Assembly (NCBI GenBank): GCA_024760905.1
Contig: CM045733.1
Span: 27,688,501-27,752,500 of the forward strand
Length of the DNA: 64,000 bases
From: Plotosus lineatus
Taxonomy: Eukaryota > Chordata > Actinopteri > Siluriformes > Plotosidae
Direction: 5' to 3'
Shown: positions 47,438 to 57,984 of the stretch, piece after piece
How the letters are laid out: each line of letters opens with the position of its first letter
Numbering within the stretch: position 1 is the first letter of the stretch
Program-made: the position numbers and the translations under genes
Notes under the pieces: generated by a model
Told to the model about the DNA's origin: nothing
The model's database searches: none
The model's input: the letters and a program-made list of their open reading frames with translations, nothing else

Positions 47438-47738
47438 TCCATTCATTTTCCGAACCGCTTAAACCTAATTAATGTTGCGGGGAGGCTGGTGACAATCTGA
47501 GCCAACTCTCCACGAGGGCAGAGTACACCCTGGACAGCTCGCCAGACCATCACAGTGTAGAAACATACTGATGGCTCTGCAGCCGACTCTTGACAAAAGT
47601 CAACAATGGATCTTTTACATGCCTCTCATAACCCATTTTAACTGCACTGGGGACAGCAGTGACAACTCATTAAGAGTCGGGCTAAAACCCTTTGGATCAG
47701 TCATCTAGCACCCTACTAACAGGCCACTGCCGCCCACA
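47438..47738 (-). mobile_element. SINE family 1 with L2-like tail
   Basis: In reverse: tail (CGCTTAAACCTAATTAATGT; CACCCTGGACAGCTCGCCAG), body (CAACAATGGATCTTTTACAT) and eroded head ending CAGGCCACTGCCGCCC. Confidence 0.82.
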
Positions 47739-49205
47739 CTATAAACTTAAAAGGCCAAATGCCAAACCACTCCAAATCCAGTCTCTGTTCCATTAATCTC
47801 TATCTTTCTTCTCCTCATTAAAACATTGTGTTGAGTGTCACGTACATTCATTTATACAATCACAGTGGCTCTTAGGATTCATTACTCTCCTCAAGCCTCA
47901 ATCGCTCTCTCCATTTCTTTCTCCCTCTCCTTCCCCCCTGATGTCCATACAGAGTAGCAGGGCATGATGCTAGGATTTGTAAGTCACCTTTACACACAGC
48001 ATGAAAAAAATAAATAAATAAAATCAGACAAAAACGCACAGACGCAAATATGCACACACCCAACAGTAAGCTGATATGTTACTCTATGCAAGCTATGGCT
48101 AATGATGTGCATGGAATTCACAGATGCTTGGGGGGAGGAGGGTGCAAAGAGAAATGAAGCAATCTAAAACCACTCTGCACAAAATGGGCTTTTCATGATT
48201 TGAATTTCTGCAGCATGCAAGCTGAAGTCGGTCACCCTGTTATAACCAGCCAGACGTGTCTAGCATTCACATGGCAAGCAGACTAATAATCCTTTCATGG
48301 ACAGAATAGACTTAGGAACACAAAGTGAGAAACCGAAAATACCCATTCCTAAATTTATTATAAAATTAATTCACCAATAATATGCAGTATATACTTATAT
48401 ATGTTCACAGAAAAGCAGAAGGAAAAGGTTCCTGCTGTTTTTTTTTTTTTGTTTTTTTTTAATAATTTCTCATGATCCTCTGTAAGCATTGCTTCATATG
48501 TGCTTTATGATTCACAAGACCAGTTTTTGATCAGTGAGATCAGAATAATAATGTTTTCACATATGAACAACTGCAACAACTACATCAACAACAAATACTT
48601 CATAGGCTTTGTAGATTGAAATGTTTTTTTTTTCCTAAGTTGTTTCTAACTATGGTCCTGAAATAGTCTGATGAATTATTTAGGACGTACCTACCGGTAG
48701 ACTTCACCTAGAGTCAGCTGAGATGATTCATAGCTTTCCTTATAAAGGATAAACTATTTTTACAAATAAAATGAATAAAAATATATATTTTTAAAAATCC
48801 AAATAGCACTGAACAGTGCACTGCTTTTACGATACAGAAAATCAATGGGTTTAAAAAAATAAATAAAAAAAAAAAACAACAGAATTTTTTATTGATCTTT
48901 TACATTATAAAGATCTTTTCTCATACTGTTTTGCTTAAATTCATTATTTATTTGAATTCATGTCAGCATACTGCATAATAAAATTAGTTAAAGTGTTTTA
49001 GAATATTACATTGTTGGGAAAATGAAGGTGTCTGCATGCTTGGGGATTTGTAACCCAGAAGAAGTGTATGTGTGGTAATGTTCCTAGCATTGCTAATTGC
49101 ATGCATTATTGATGTTATTTATAAATATATAAAATGCTCTTTTTTCATAAATGCATCATTTTTTCTTGTTCACTTACACCCATAATTGAACATCATTAAT
49201 GAACT
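47739..49205. other. No gene recognised
   Basis: Mostly AT-rich. A pyrimidine-rich tract with an AG near 47945-47955 resembles a splice acceptor but gives no convincing exon. T/A runs lie at 48440-48460 and 48860-48880. Confidence 0.45.
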
Positions 49206-49210
49206 CAATA

Positions 49211-49572
49211 TGGGCGTCACGGCGGTGTAGTGGTAAGCTCATCCATCTGACAGCAAGGAAGGTCCAGGGTTCAAGACCTGTCTCAGACGTTTATGTGTGG
49301 AATTCGCATGTTCTCCCCGTGCTTGCATGGGTTTCCTATGGGTACACCAGTTTCCTCCCACAGTCCAAAAACATGCACATTTGGATAACTGCCTGCTACA
49401 AATCACCCCTAGTTGTGAGTGAGTACGAATGAATGTGTGAGTGTTAGCCCTGCGATGGCTTGGCGAGCTGTCCAGGGTGTACTCATCCTTGCCTGGAATC
49501 AGTTGAGATGGGCACTAGCCCCCCCACGATCCTAATTATTAATCAGCGGTTCAGAAAATAAATGAATGAATA
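49211..49572 (+). mobile_element. SINE family 2 (V-SINE-like), nearly complete
   Basis: Head GGGCGTCACGGCGGTGTAGT, B-box-like AGGGTTCAAGACC, core ATTCGCATGTTCTCCCCGTG and CAGTTTCCTCCCACAGTCCA, and L2-like tail ending AATAAATGAATGAAT. Confidence 0.9.
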
Positions 49573-50240
49573 CTAAACTCATGGTGTAAATGGAGAAAGG
49601 CCAAGCCTATGGAGTCACTATGATAATTAAATAAATAAATAAAAACCTTATTGAAGATTCTTAAATTAACACAGATAAAGCTAAAGGAAGACATTCACAT
49701 TCAACAATCAATTAAAAAATTCAAAACAATTCTAATTCAACAGTCTTCTCAATGATTACCATATGAGTAAAATAATTATAGAATATAAATATTGTAATGC
49801 TGTAAGGAGAAACGTAATGGGTTTTACAACACAGTTAACATAACGTCAGATTTACTTAGTCCATTTTTGAACCCACCACAAATCAAGATATGACAAATCA
49901 GTGCAATCTTGTGATGTGTCCCTTTGTCACCTCTGTTCAACTTATGTATCTGTTCCCAGTATGTCTATCTGTATAAGATGAACATGAAGTCCAGCTGGTG
50001 CTCTGACTGAAAGAATTAAATTTCTGTGCACTCTCTATGCAGCCTAGTGAAAGAGGTATCCTGTAACTACTGTACGCTGTCAAACTTGAAAGAGATACAC
50101 AATTATAACTGGAGTTTATTAAAATTCATATGTAGCCACTCAAAATACTAAATCTCAGAAAATACCAGACACTATCAGACTCCTTACTGGATAGTATGGT
50201 TTGTGTGTATCAACAAAAAATGTCAGCTCAAGAACTTATT
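49573..50240. other. No gene recognised
   Basis: AT-rich, unassigned. Confidence 0.5.
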
Positions 50241-50560
50241 CATTCATTTTCTGAATGGCTTAATCCTAATTAGGGTTGCAGAGAGGCTGGCGCCCATCTC
50301 AGCCGACTCTGGGTAAGGTCAGAGTACACCCTGGACAGTGCGTCAGGCCATTGCAGAGCAGAAATATGCTGAGACCTATGCAGCCTACTCTTTATAAAAG
50401 TCAGCAATGGTTCATTTACATGCCCCTCACAATAGACATGGCCAGCCTTTGATAACCTAGTTAGCTGTACTGGGGGGGACAGCAGTGACAGTGGGGCTTG
50501 AGCTCCCAACCTTGGGATTGGTAATCCAGCACTTTACCACTGGGCCACCACTGCCCATCA
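50241..50560 (-). mobile_element. SINE family 1 with L2-like tail
   Basis: In reverse: tail (GGCTTAATCCTAATTAGGGT), body (AAAGTCAGCAATGGTTCATT) and head (GGGGCTTGAGCTCCC; CCACTGGGCCACCACTGCCC). Confidence 0.87.
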
Positions 50561-50671
50561 GTTCAATAACGTTCAGACATTTTTTTTTCTACTGTCTGGT
50601 GGAGTTTAATGTATTTTTAATCCAAATAGTGTTGCCTTGGTTCCTCATAAAACCTTTGCTACAGACTTTAA

Positions 50672-50935
50672 AGGGGCAGCTGTAGCCTAATGGTTAGAGA
50701 AGCAGCTTTGAAACAGAAAGATCACTGGTTCAATTCCTGAGTGTTGGCAGTACAGGAGTGAGCAGCACCTTCATTTTCTAAACACAAAAGTGAGCAAGGC
50801 ACATAACCCCCAACTGCTCTCCAGGCACCCCCACAATATGTGTGGCAGCCCACTGCTCAAAGCATGTGTTCAGTTTGGATGGGTTAAATGCAGAGGAAAT
50901 AATTTCCCTGACAGGATTAATAGTATATCAAAAAA
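50672..50935 (+). mobile_element. SINE family 3, second copy
   Basis: GGGGCAGCTGTAGCCTAATG, B-box-like CTGGTTCAATTCC, ACCCCCAACTGCTCTCCAGG and the terminal GGATGGGTTAAATGCAGAGG match the copy at 19019-19283. Confidence 0.87.
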
Positions 50936-51239
50936 GAAAAGAACCCCCCCCCCACCTATATTCCTGCTGTTCCAGTGTTGCTGTTTTTTTCAGTACTATA
51001 AGCAGCTTTTATTTGTCTGATCACAGCTGCTCCATTCCCTCTATCATTATTTAAAAAGTTATATTAGCATTTGTGTACTAGTTTTCAGTAACGTACTTTG
51101 ATATAACTTTCACTCAATAGAGCTGGTGTATCAAATTACAAATGCGTATCTTTCAGTTACATCATAAAGCTTTCAACAGCGCCTTTCTGTGTTGCAGTAC
51201 CTGCTAGAGAGAAAATATTTGATTTATTTTTACTTTATT

Positions 51240-51495
51240 TTTTGAAGAGCTTTGTCCTTTATTAGAGTCACAGAGAGGCTGAAGTCCAGCCCACCCAACT
51301 TCAGAGAAAGGTGAGGTACATTCTCCAAGCCATTGCAAGGTCAATATACACTACACCCCTAAGGGCAATTTGTAATACTCTTTGAGCCTGTTGTGCATAT
51401 CTTCAGACTGCGGGCGGGCAGCACTGGGAAAACATGAAAACTGAAGACAGAAACACTGGGCATTGGGCGTGAACCCAGTACCTTCTTGCTGGAAG
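51240..51495 (-). mobile_element. SINE family 2, old copy
   Basis: In reverse: tail (CAGAGAGGCTGAAGTCCAGC), core (CTTCAGACTGCGGGCGGGCA) and a B-box-like GGCGTGAACCCAG. Confidence 0.65.
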
Positions 51496-52028
51496 TAAAA
51501 AAAAATGCCAATATTGTTACTTAAATCTTTAACCTATATGAAAAAAATATCAAGAATATATCTTAAAACTTATGTAGAATCAAGCAGTTCACAGTTCAGG
51601 AGATACATAATCAAAATGTTAATTAGCTATAATTCCATGATTGAAAGTGGATCTCGAGCATGTCATTAAAAACTCTACTGTTTTGAATACCAGATGCAAT
51701 TTGTATAGCCGACTATTATTGGCAGTTCTCCCCAGGTAGTTTCCACCTTTTCAAAACATGCTAGTAAGACTGACAACCCAAAATTGAGCATTAATTGGTG
51801 TTACAAATCCTCTTCTTCTTTTCCTTTCGGCTTTTCCCTTCAGGGGTCGCCACAGCAAACCATCCGCCTCCATCTCACCCTATCTTCTGTATCTTCTACT
51901 CTTACTCAAACTACCTTCATGTCTTCCCTCACCACATCCATAAATCTTCTCTTTGGTCTTCTTCTCGGCCTTCTGCCTGGTAGTTCCAACCTCAGCATCC
52001 TATTACCAACGTACTCACTATCCCTTCT

Positions 52029-53627
52029 CTATACATGTCCAAACCATCTCAATCTAGCCTCTCTGACTTTGTCTCCAAAACATCTTAGATGGGCTGTCCC
52101 TCTGATGTACTCATTCCTGATCCTATCCATCTTTGTTACTCCCTGATCCAACATTTTCATCTCTGATGCCTCCAGCTCTGCCTCCTGTCTTTCCCTCAGC
52201 GCAACTGTTTCTAAACCATGCAGCATTGCTGGCCCCATCACCGTCTTGTACACTTTTCCTTTCATTCTTGCTGATACCTTCTGATCACACATCACACCGG
52301 ACACTTTTCTCCAACCATTCCAACCTGCCTGCACATGCTTCTTCACCTCTTTTCCACACTCTCCATTGCTCCGGACTGTTGAGCCTAAGTACTTGAAATC
52401 CTCCACCTTCTTTATCTCTGCTCCCTGGAACCTCACTGCTCCTCTTGAGTCCTTGTCGTTCACACACATGTATTCTGTCTTACTGAAGTGAACCTTCATT
52501 CCCCTCCTTTCCAGGGCATACCTCCACCTCTGTAGATTTTCCTGCACTTGTTCTCTGCTCTCACTACAGATCACAATGTCGTCTGCAAACATCATAGTCC
52601 ATGGAGATTCTTGTCTAACCTCGTCTGTCAGCCTGTCCACCACCATAGCAAACAAGATGGGGCTCAGAGCTGATCCATGATGCAGTCCCACCTCCACCTT
52701 GAACTCTTCTGTCACACCGACAGCACACCTCACCACTGTCTTACACCTGTCATAAATGTCCTGCACCACTCTAACATACTTCTCTGCCACTCCTGACTTC
52801 CTCAAGCAATACCACAGTTCCTCTCTCGGCACCCTGTCATATGCTTTCTCCAGATCCACAAAGGCACAATACAGCTCCTTCTGACCTTCTCTGTATTTCT
52901 CTATTAACATCCTCAAAGCAAACACTGCATCTGTGGTGCTCTTTATTGGCATGAAAGCAAACTGTTGTTCACAAATGCTGACCTCTGCCCTTAGTCTTGC
53001 TTCCACTATTCTTTCCCATAACTTCATCGTATGGTTCATCAATTTTATCCCTCTGTAGTTGCCACAACTCTGCACATCTCCCTTGTTCTTAAAAATGGGC
53101 ACAAGCACACTTCTCCTCCATTCCTCCGGCATCCTCTCATTCTCTAAGACCTTGTTGAATGTTCTTGTTAGAAAATCCACTAAGACCTCTCCGAGACCCT
53201 TCCATACCTCCACCGGTATGTCATCAGGACCAACTGCCTTTCCATTCTTCATCCTCTTCAATACCCTCCTCACTTCACCCTTACTAATCTTTGCTACTTC
53301 CTGGTCCTCAACAGTCACCTCTTCTACTCTTTTTTCTGTCTCATTTTCCTCATTCATCAGCTCTTCAAAGTACTCTTTCCATCTTCCCAGCACACTTGTG
53401 TCATCAGGAGACACGTTTCCTGCTCTGTCCTTAATCAGTCTAAATTGCTGTATGTCCTTCCCATCTTTACTTCTCTGCTTTGCCAACCTGTATAAGTCAT
53501 TTTCTCCCTCTTTACTGTCCAACCTAGTATACAAGTCATCATACACCCTCTGTTTGGCCTTTGACACCGCCATCTTCACCTCACGCTGTGTATCCCTGTA
53601 CTCCTGTTTACTCTCTCTATGTTCCAC
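52029..53627 (-). CDS. RTE reverse transcriptase frame of copy R7 (532 residues, premature stop)
   Basis: It runs from the linker (SKQEYRDTQREVKMAVSKAK) through AVGPDDIPVEVW, SVLVPIFKNKGDVQSCGNYR, AFVDLEKAYDRV (first catalytic Asp), HHGSALSPILFAM and MMFADDIVICSE (catalytic Asp pair). It ends early at FGHV because the next codon is TAG; relatives continue QRRDSEYIG for about 65 residues. It also lacks a few residues near the end (KMLDQGVTKMD versus KMLRFSLGVTRMD). HQGS is changed to HHGS. The RT core itself looks complete. Confidence 0.85.
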   Translation of the reverse strand: MEHRESKQEYRDTQREVKMAVSKAKQRVYDDLYTRLDSKEGENDLYRLAKQRSKDGKDIQQFRLIKDRAGNVSPDDTSVLGRWKEYFEELMNEENETEKRVEEVTVEDQEVAKISKGEVRRVLKRMKNGKAVGPDDIPVEVWKGLGEVLVDFLTRTFNKVLENERMPEEWRRSVLVPIFKNKGDVQSCGNYRGIKLMNHTMKLWERIVEARLRAEVSICEQQFAFMPIKSTTDAVFALRMLIEKYREGQKELYCAFVDLEKAYDRVPREELWYCLRKSGVAEKYVRVVQDIYDRCKTVVRCAVGVTEEFKVEVGLHHGSALSPILFAMVVDRLTDEVRQESPWTMMFADDIVICSESREQVQENLQRWRYALERRGMKVHFSKTEYMCVNDKDSRGAVRFQGAEIKKVEDFKYLGSTVRSNGECGKEVKKHVQAGWNGWRKVSGVMCDQKVSARMKGKVYKTVMGPAMLHGLETVALRERQEAELEASEMKMLDQGVTKMDRIRNEYIRGTAHLRCFGDKVREARLRWFGHV

Positions 53628-53633
53628 TTCTTC

Positions 53634-54933
53634 TTAGCTAACCTTTACACACTGTACACACTCCTGCACATCCTTATTCCACCACCAAGTCTCTTTATCT
53701 ACTGTCCTTCCAGAGGACACACCAAGTACTCTCCTACCTGTCTCCCTGATCACATTAGCTATAGTTGTCCAGTCATCTGGAAGCACTTCCTGACCACCCA
53801 AAACCTGTTTCAACTCCTCCTTGAAGACAACACGACACTCTTCCTTTTTCAGCTTCCACCACTTTGTCTTCTGCTCTGCCTTTGCCTTCTTCACCTTTCT
53901 CTCTATCAGCATCATCCTGAACACCACCACGCTATGCTGTTTGGCAACCCTCTCACCCACTACTACTTTGCAGTCACTGACTTCCTTCAAATTACATCGC
54001 CTGCACAAGATGTAATCTACCTGTGTGCTCCTACCGCCGCTTTTATAAGTCACCCTATGCTCCTGTCTCTTCTGGAAGTATTCACCACAGCCATTTCCAT
54101 CCTTTTTGCAAAATCTATCAACATCTGTCCTTCTGTGTTCCTGTCCTGGAGACCAAACCGGCCCATCACTTCCTCGTCCCCTCTGTTGCCTGCACCAACA
54201 TGTCCATTGAAGCCTGCACCAATGACCACTCTTTCACCTCTGGGGGTATTCTGCATCACCTCACCTAACTCACTCCAGAATCTCTCCTTCTCTTCTAGCT
54301 CACATCCTGCCTGTGGGGCATAAGCACTAACAACATTGAACATCACACCTTCAATTTCTAACTTGAGACTCATCACTCTGTCTGACACTCTTTTCACTTC
54401 TAGAACATTCCTGACCAACCCCTCCTTCGGGATGACTCCTACTCCATTTCTCTTCCCATCCACACCATGAAAAACAGCTTAAACCCCACTCCTAAGCTTC
54501 TAGCCTTGCTACCTTTCCACCTGGTCTCCTGAACCCACAGTATGTCTACCATCCTCCTCTGCATCATGTCAGCCAGCTCTCTACCTTTTCCAGCCATAGT
54601 TCCAACATTCAAAGTCCCTACTCTCAGTCCTAAACTCATGCTTTTCCTTTTCTCTCTCTGCTTACGGACATGCCTCCCACCTTTCCTTCTTCGACCAACA
54701 GTAGTCCAATTTCCACCAGCATCCTGTTGGTTAACATCACTGATGGCGGTCGTTGTTAACCTGGGCCTTGACCGATCTGGTATGAGATTTGTCTTTATGG
54801 TTTGCATTTTGTGTTTTGGCAAAAGTTTTATGCTGAATGCCCTTCCTGTCGCAACCCTCTGCATTTCTCCGGGCTTGGGACCGGCGTGAGGGCGAGCACT
54901 TGTTTGTGCCATCCACCCCCCACCCCCACACAC
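53634..54933 (-). pseudogene. RTE endonuclease and linker of copy R7, frameshifted
   Basis: Three overlapping frames carry the APE-type endonuclease and linker. 54439-54933 has RVGTLNVGTMAGKGRELADM (metal-binding Asn block) and VQETRWKGSKA (catalytic Glu). 54050-54463 has VMFNVVSAYAPQAGCELEEK and VVIGAGFNGHVG, where relatives including R1 have GADFN, so the catalytic Asp is lost. 53634-54053 has YKSGGRSTQVDYILCRRCNL and the linker to the RT. A frameshift near 54450 splits the domain. Confidence 0.85.
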
Positions 54934-54960
54934 ATGGCTGCATTAATTGGTGTTACAAAT

Positions 54961-55654
54961 GAACAGGCAAATATTGTTATGCATGACACCCTGTGATGGA
55001 CTGACTTTTAATCCATATTCCCACCTCATGTTAATGGGCAAATGTTAACGGGCCAGGTTTCAGATATAGCACAAACTTGGCCAGTGTCAGACAGATTTTC
55101 AGTTTGGCGTCTTTCAAATGATTAAATCATTTTTACATTATAATTTATGAAATAACTTTTTTTATAGTTATATACAGTGCATCACATATAGACATTGAAA
55201 TGTGTACATATGATGCACTGTATATAACTATAGAAAAATAATAAGTTGTGTGCCAGTATATTTAAATCCCACTTGTGCTCATTAAATAGCCTTTGCAGTT
55301 GATCTGAAATTGCTGAGCCGAGTTTTTCCTACTGCACAACTGCTGTCTCCTTTGCCTCCTATTTCTCTTTGGATGGTGTTTTCCAAAGTTGTTTTTGAAA
55401 GTGAATCTTTATTTTATTTTTATTTCTGTCCTGGATTATTATTTCCTAAGTAACATTTCACTAGCCCATTTAGAGTGTCCTATTTCAGAGGCCTAACGCA
55501 AAGTGTAACATAGACACATGACCTCCAATAAGTTTTTTATTGTTTTTTTTTTTTTTTTTTTTCATGGACCAGAGTCCAGTCAGAGTCCAGTCAGTGACTT
55601 TGAGAAGCTTTCCTCAAATGGCTTCAAACAACAATTCAGGCATTACATTTATAT
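54961..55654. other. No gene; short perfect inverted repeat
   Basis: 55163-55184 and 55211-55232 are perfect 22-bp inverted repeats (TATAGTTATATACAGTGCAT then CA) around a 26-nt spacer. CAGTGCATC next to TA resembles a Tc1-type terminus, so this may be a tiny foldback remnant. A T run lies at 55541-55562. Confidence 0.6.
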
Positions 55655-56194
55655 CAGTGCTTCTCAATTATTTTCTGTGGCACCCCCTCTAGGCATAAAA
55701 AACACATACACCCCGCCTCGCAAGCGACTATATACTAGTATAGTATTACTTGTCTATAAAATTATTGGTACGCTGCTGCATAACATTGCATGTTTATTAA
55801 CATTAAAAACATATAGCTCAACTTACAAGAAAGAAAAACTTCATTAACATTGTTTTTAATCTGTACCAGAAAAGATTTAAAGTACACCAATGTGCCTGAA
55901 ATAAAAACAAAGAAATCATTATTTAAACTCATTCAACTTACTTATGTCTTAATATCTCCGTCTCTCGCCACCTTTCTCTTCATTCCTGTTCGAATTATAT
56001 TGTTAATCATATTGTTTGCTCATGCAAAAAACCGCGACACCATAGTGCGGTAATGAGAGCGCCACTGTCAACTACTGGAGCGGAGGAGCAATTACACTGA
56101 ATTTTCTTACACGATTCCAGAAAAGTGTGTTTCCCAGGGTTATACCCCCCCCCCCCCCAGCATCATACCGCGCCCCACTATTTGAGAAGCACTG
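55655..56194 (+). mobile_element. hAT family H2 MITE, complete (540 bp)
   Basis: The termini CAGTGCTTCTCAA and TTGAGAAGCACTG are perfect 13-bp inverted repeats. The 8-bp target-site duplication ATTTATAT lies at 55647-55654 and 56195-56202. No coding capacity. Related copies are at 8609-9856 (opposite orientation, longer) and 41129-41480 (left end). Confidence 0.95.
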
Positions 56195-56202
56195 ATTTAT
56201 AT

Positions 56203-57984
56203 ACATATATTTTATAACACATTTTCCAACTACCCAGCTTCAAACTTGAATAAATATTTCCATGTCTACGTTTATCTGTGAATCAATGCATCAAAATCTT
56301 TTGTGCATGCCTGGAAGATAATATTATATACCACATTATATGGTAAACCCAGTTTTTGAAATAAAGTATGTCCATTCGGAGTTTACACCTTTTTCATGTT
56401 TAGTTTTGTGACAAGAGAAAGACCTCATTGTTTTCATATTCAGCCGAGTCTCTGCTAAGGTCTCCACGGGTCCAATAACAACATGAATCTGTGCAATGAA
56501 CCATGGAATTTTCATGTTCATGGAAAAATGGCTAAAGCATCAGACTTAAAATGGGATTGATTGTATAAGTAACTGTTCCTGTCCATGTATGTTGTGCACC
56601 TATCAATCACTGCTGTATTGGCATTTATTGACTTTAGATAACAAAGCAAAGGTGAGCATGTCAAGCACTATCAACTGGCATAGTGTAACTGATTCCACCA
56701 TGAATAGCTAAAGTTATTATTCGTGAATAGAAGGCTATTCATTCTGTCCAAGTTACAATACTGACTTTTTTGAGTCGTCTTACTGATAATTTGATGATGA
56801 TGCTTCTCCAGCGAATTTGATCCTGTATCTAAAAGACTTTAATGCATATTGGGTGAATTCATTAAAAATGGGAAAAACTATTTTTTCTAAATCTGTAGAA
56901 AATATCAGTGTCACACATTTTACTACAAGGTTCATGATCACACCCATACCTACAATAGGTATTTATAATTCATAAGTACCCGTCACTGCAGCACAACAAA
57001 ATGTATCCTCAACAGTCGAACCTGATTCCCTTGCTCCCAGCTGTGCAGAGTCAAACCAAAAACTTCAGAGGCTGGAGATCACTGTGTATTTTTGGAAGTG
57101 TAAGTGTGATTAATGTCTTGTTTCATATTCAACAAATATAGAGCATATTATACTGGGCCAAAAAACGGCCAGTACTTTCATTTTTTTTTTTTTTTTTTTT
57201 TGGATCACCTTCAATTTTGATTACAGCGCAAAATCTTTGTGACACCATTAGCTCAGGAGGTGAGGTTGAGGTTTAGCAACATTATGTTGCAACAAAATGA
57301 AGCTGGCTGGTGATCTGAAGGTAATAAACGACCAGGTTATTTAATTAAAAGACTTTTTCTTTCTGAATTGCCTGTAAAGGGTCAGTCATTCCAACCACTA
57401 CACCACCATGCCATTTTTTTCTTTGTTTGATGTTGTTGTTGTTTTTTCCCCAAAAAAATCTTAATAAGGACTCTACTGAAGACTTTTAAAGGTGACTTGT
57501 CAAAACAGTCTGGATTTCCTTTAAATATAATAAATGAAGAAGGCAGTGTTAGGTAGAAAATGCAGCAATATTGTACTGTAACTTAAACTTTACATTTTTA
57601 CCAAAATCTATCTTGCAGAATGAAACAACCTAGAAGAGTACTAAGATATCCAAGGCATTAAATGGTAAAAATATTCTAAGATGTTCCATCATCTGAGCAA
57701 GACAGCATTTGTGTGCTTTTAACAACAATCATTCACAGTCTGGTCACCTTTCAAACCTACACATGCATTTTACTACCTTTGCATCTGTCCTTTGAACTCT
57801 TTTTTTTTTTACATTCACCATTAACAGCAATGACTAACTAACTGACAGAATAACGCTGATTGTTTACTAATTGTTCTGCTGTTTGCCACTGAAGCATTTC
57901 CAAATCTTGTTTCTTGTAGATTTAACTTACTGTCTAAGATCATGAACCACTGGCGTGAGCAGGGCATTGTTTATTCAGTTATTT
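56203..57984. other. No gene recognised
   Basis: AT-rich sequence with a T run at 57180-57201. The short frame at 56336-56521 has no motif. Confidence 0.5.

Larger units (their letters stand above)
51809..54943 (-). mobile_element. RTE copy R7, full length (about 3.1 kb)
   Basis: Both family ends are present: the 5' end (reverse of GGCTGCAT, 54936-54943) and the 3' end (reverse of (GAA)n, GCCGAAAGG, 51809-51850). The target-site duplication TAATTGGTGTTACAAAT lies at 51792-51808 and 54944-54960; shared GCAT at the element's own end makes it look 21 bp long. Order on the minus strand is leader, APE endonuclease, linker, RT and short 3' end. It is the only copy here with every module, and serves as the reference for the deletions in R1 and R5. 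Frameshifts, a premature stop and a catalytic change in the endonuclease make it inactive. Confidence 0.95.

Noticed and set aside
47952..47978. 26-nt micro-exon between a strong polypyrimidine-AG and GTAAGT
   Set aside because: Too short to judge, breaks phase, and only one frame is open; left as background.
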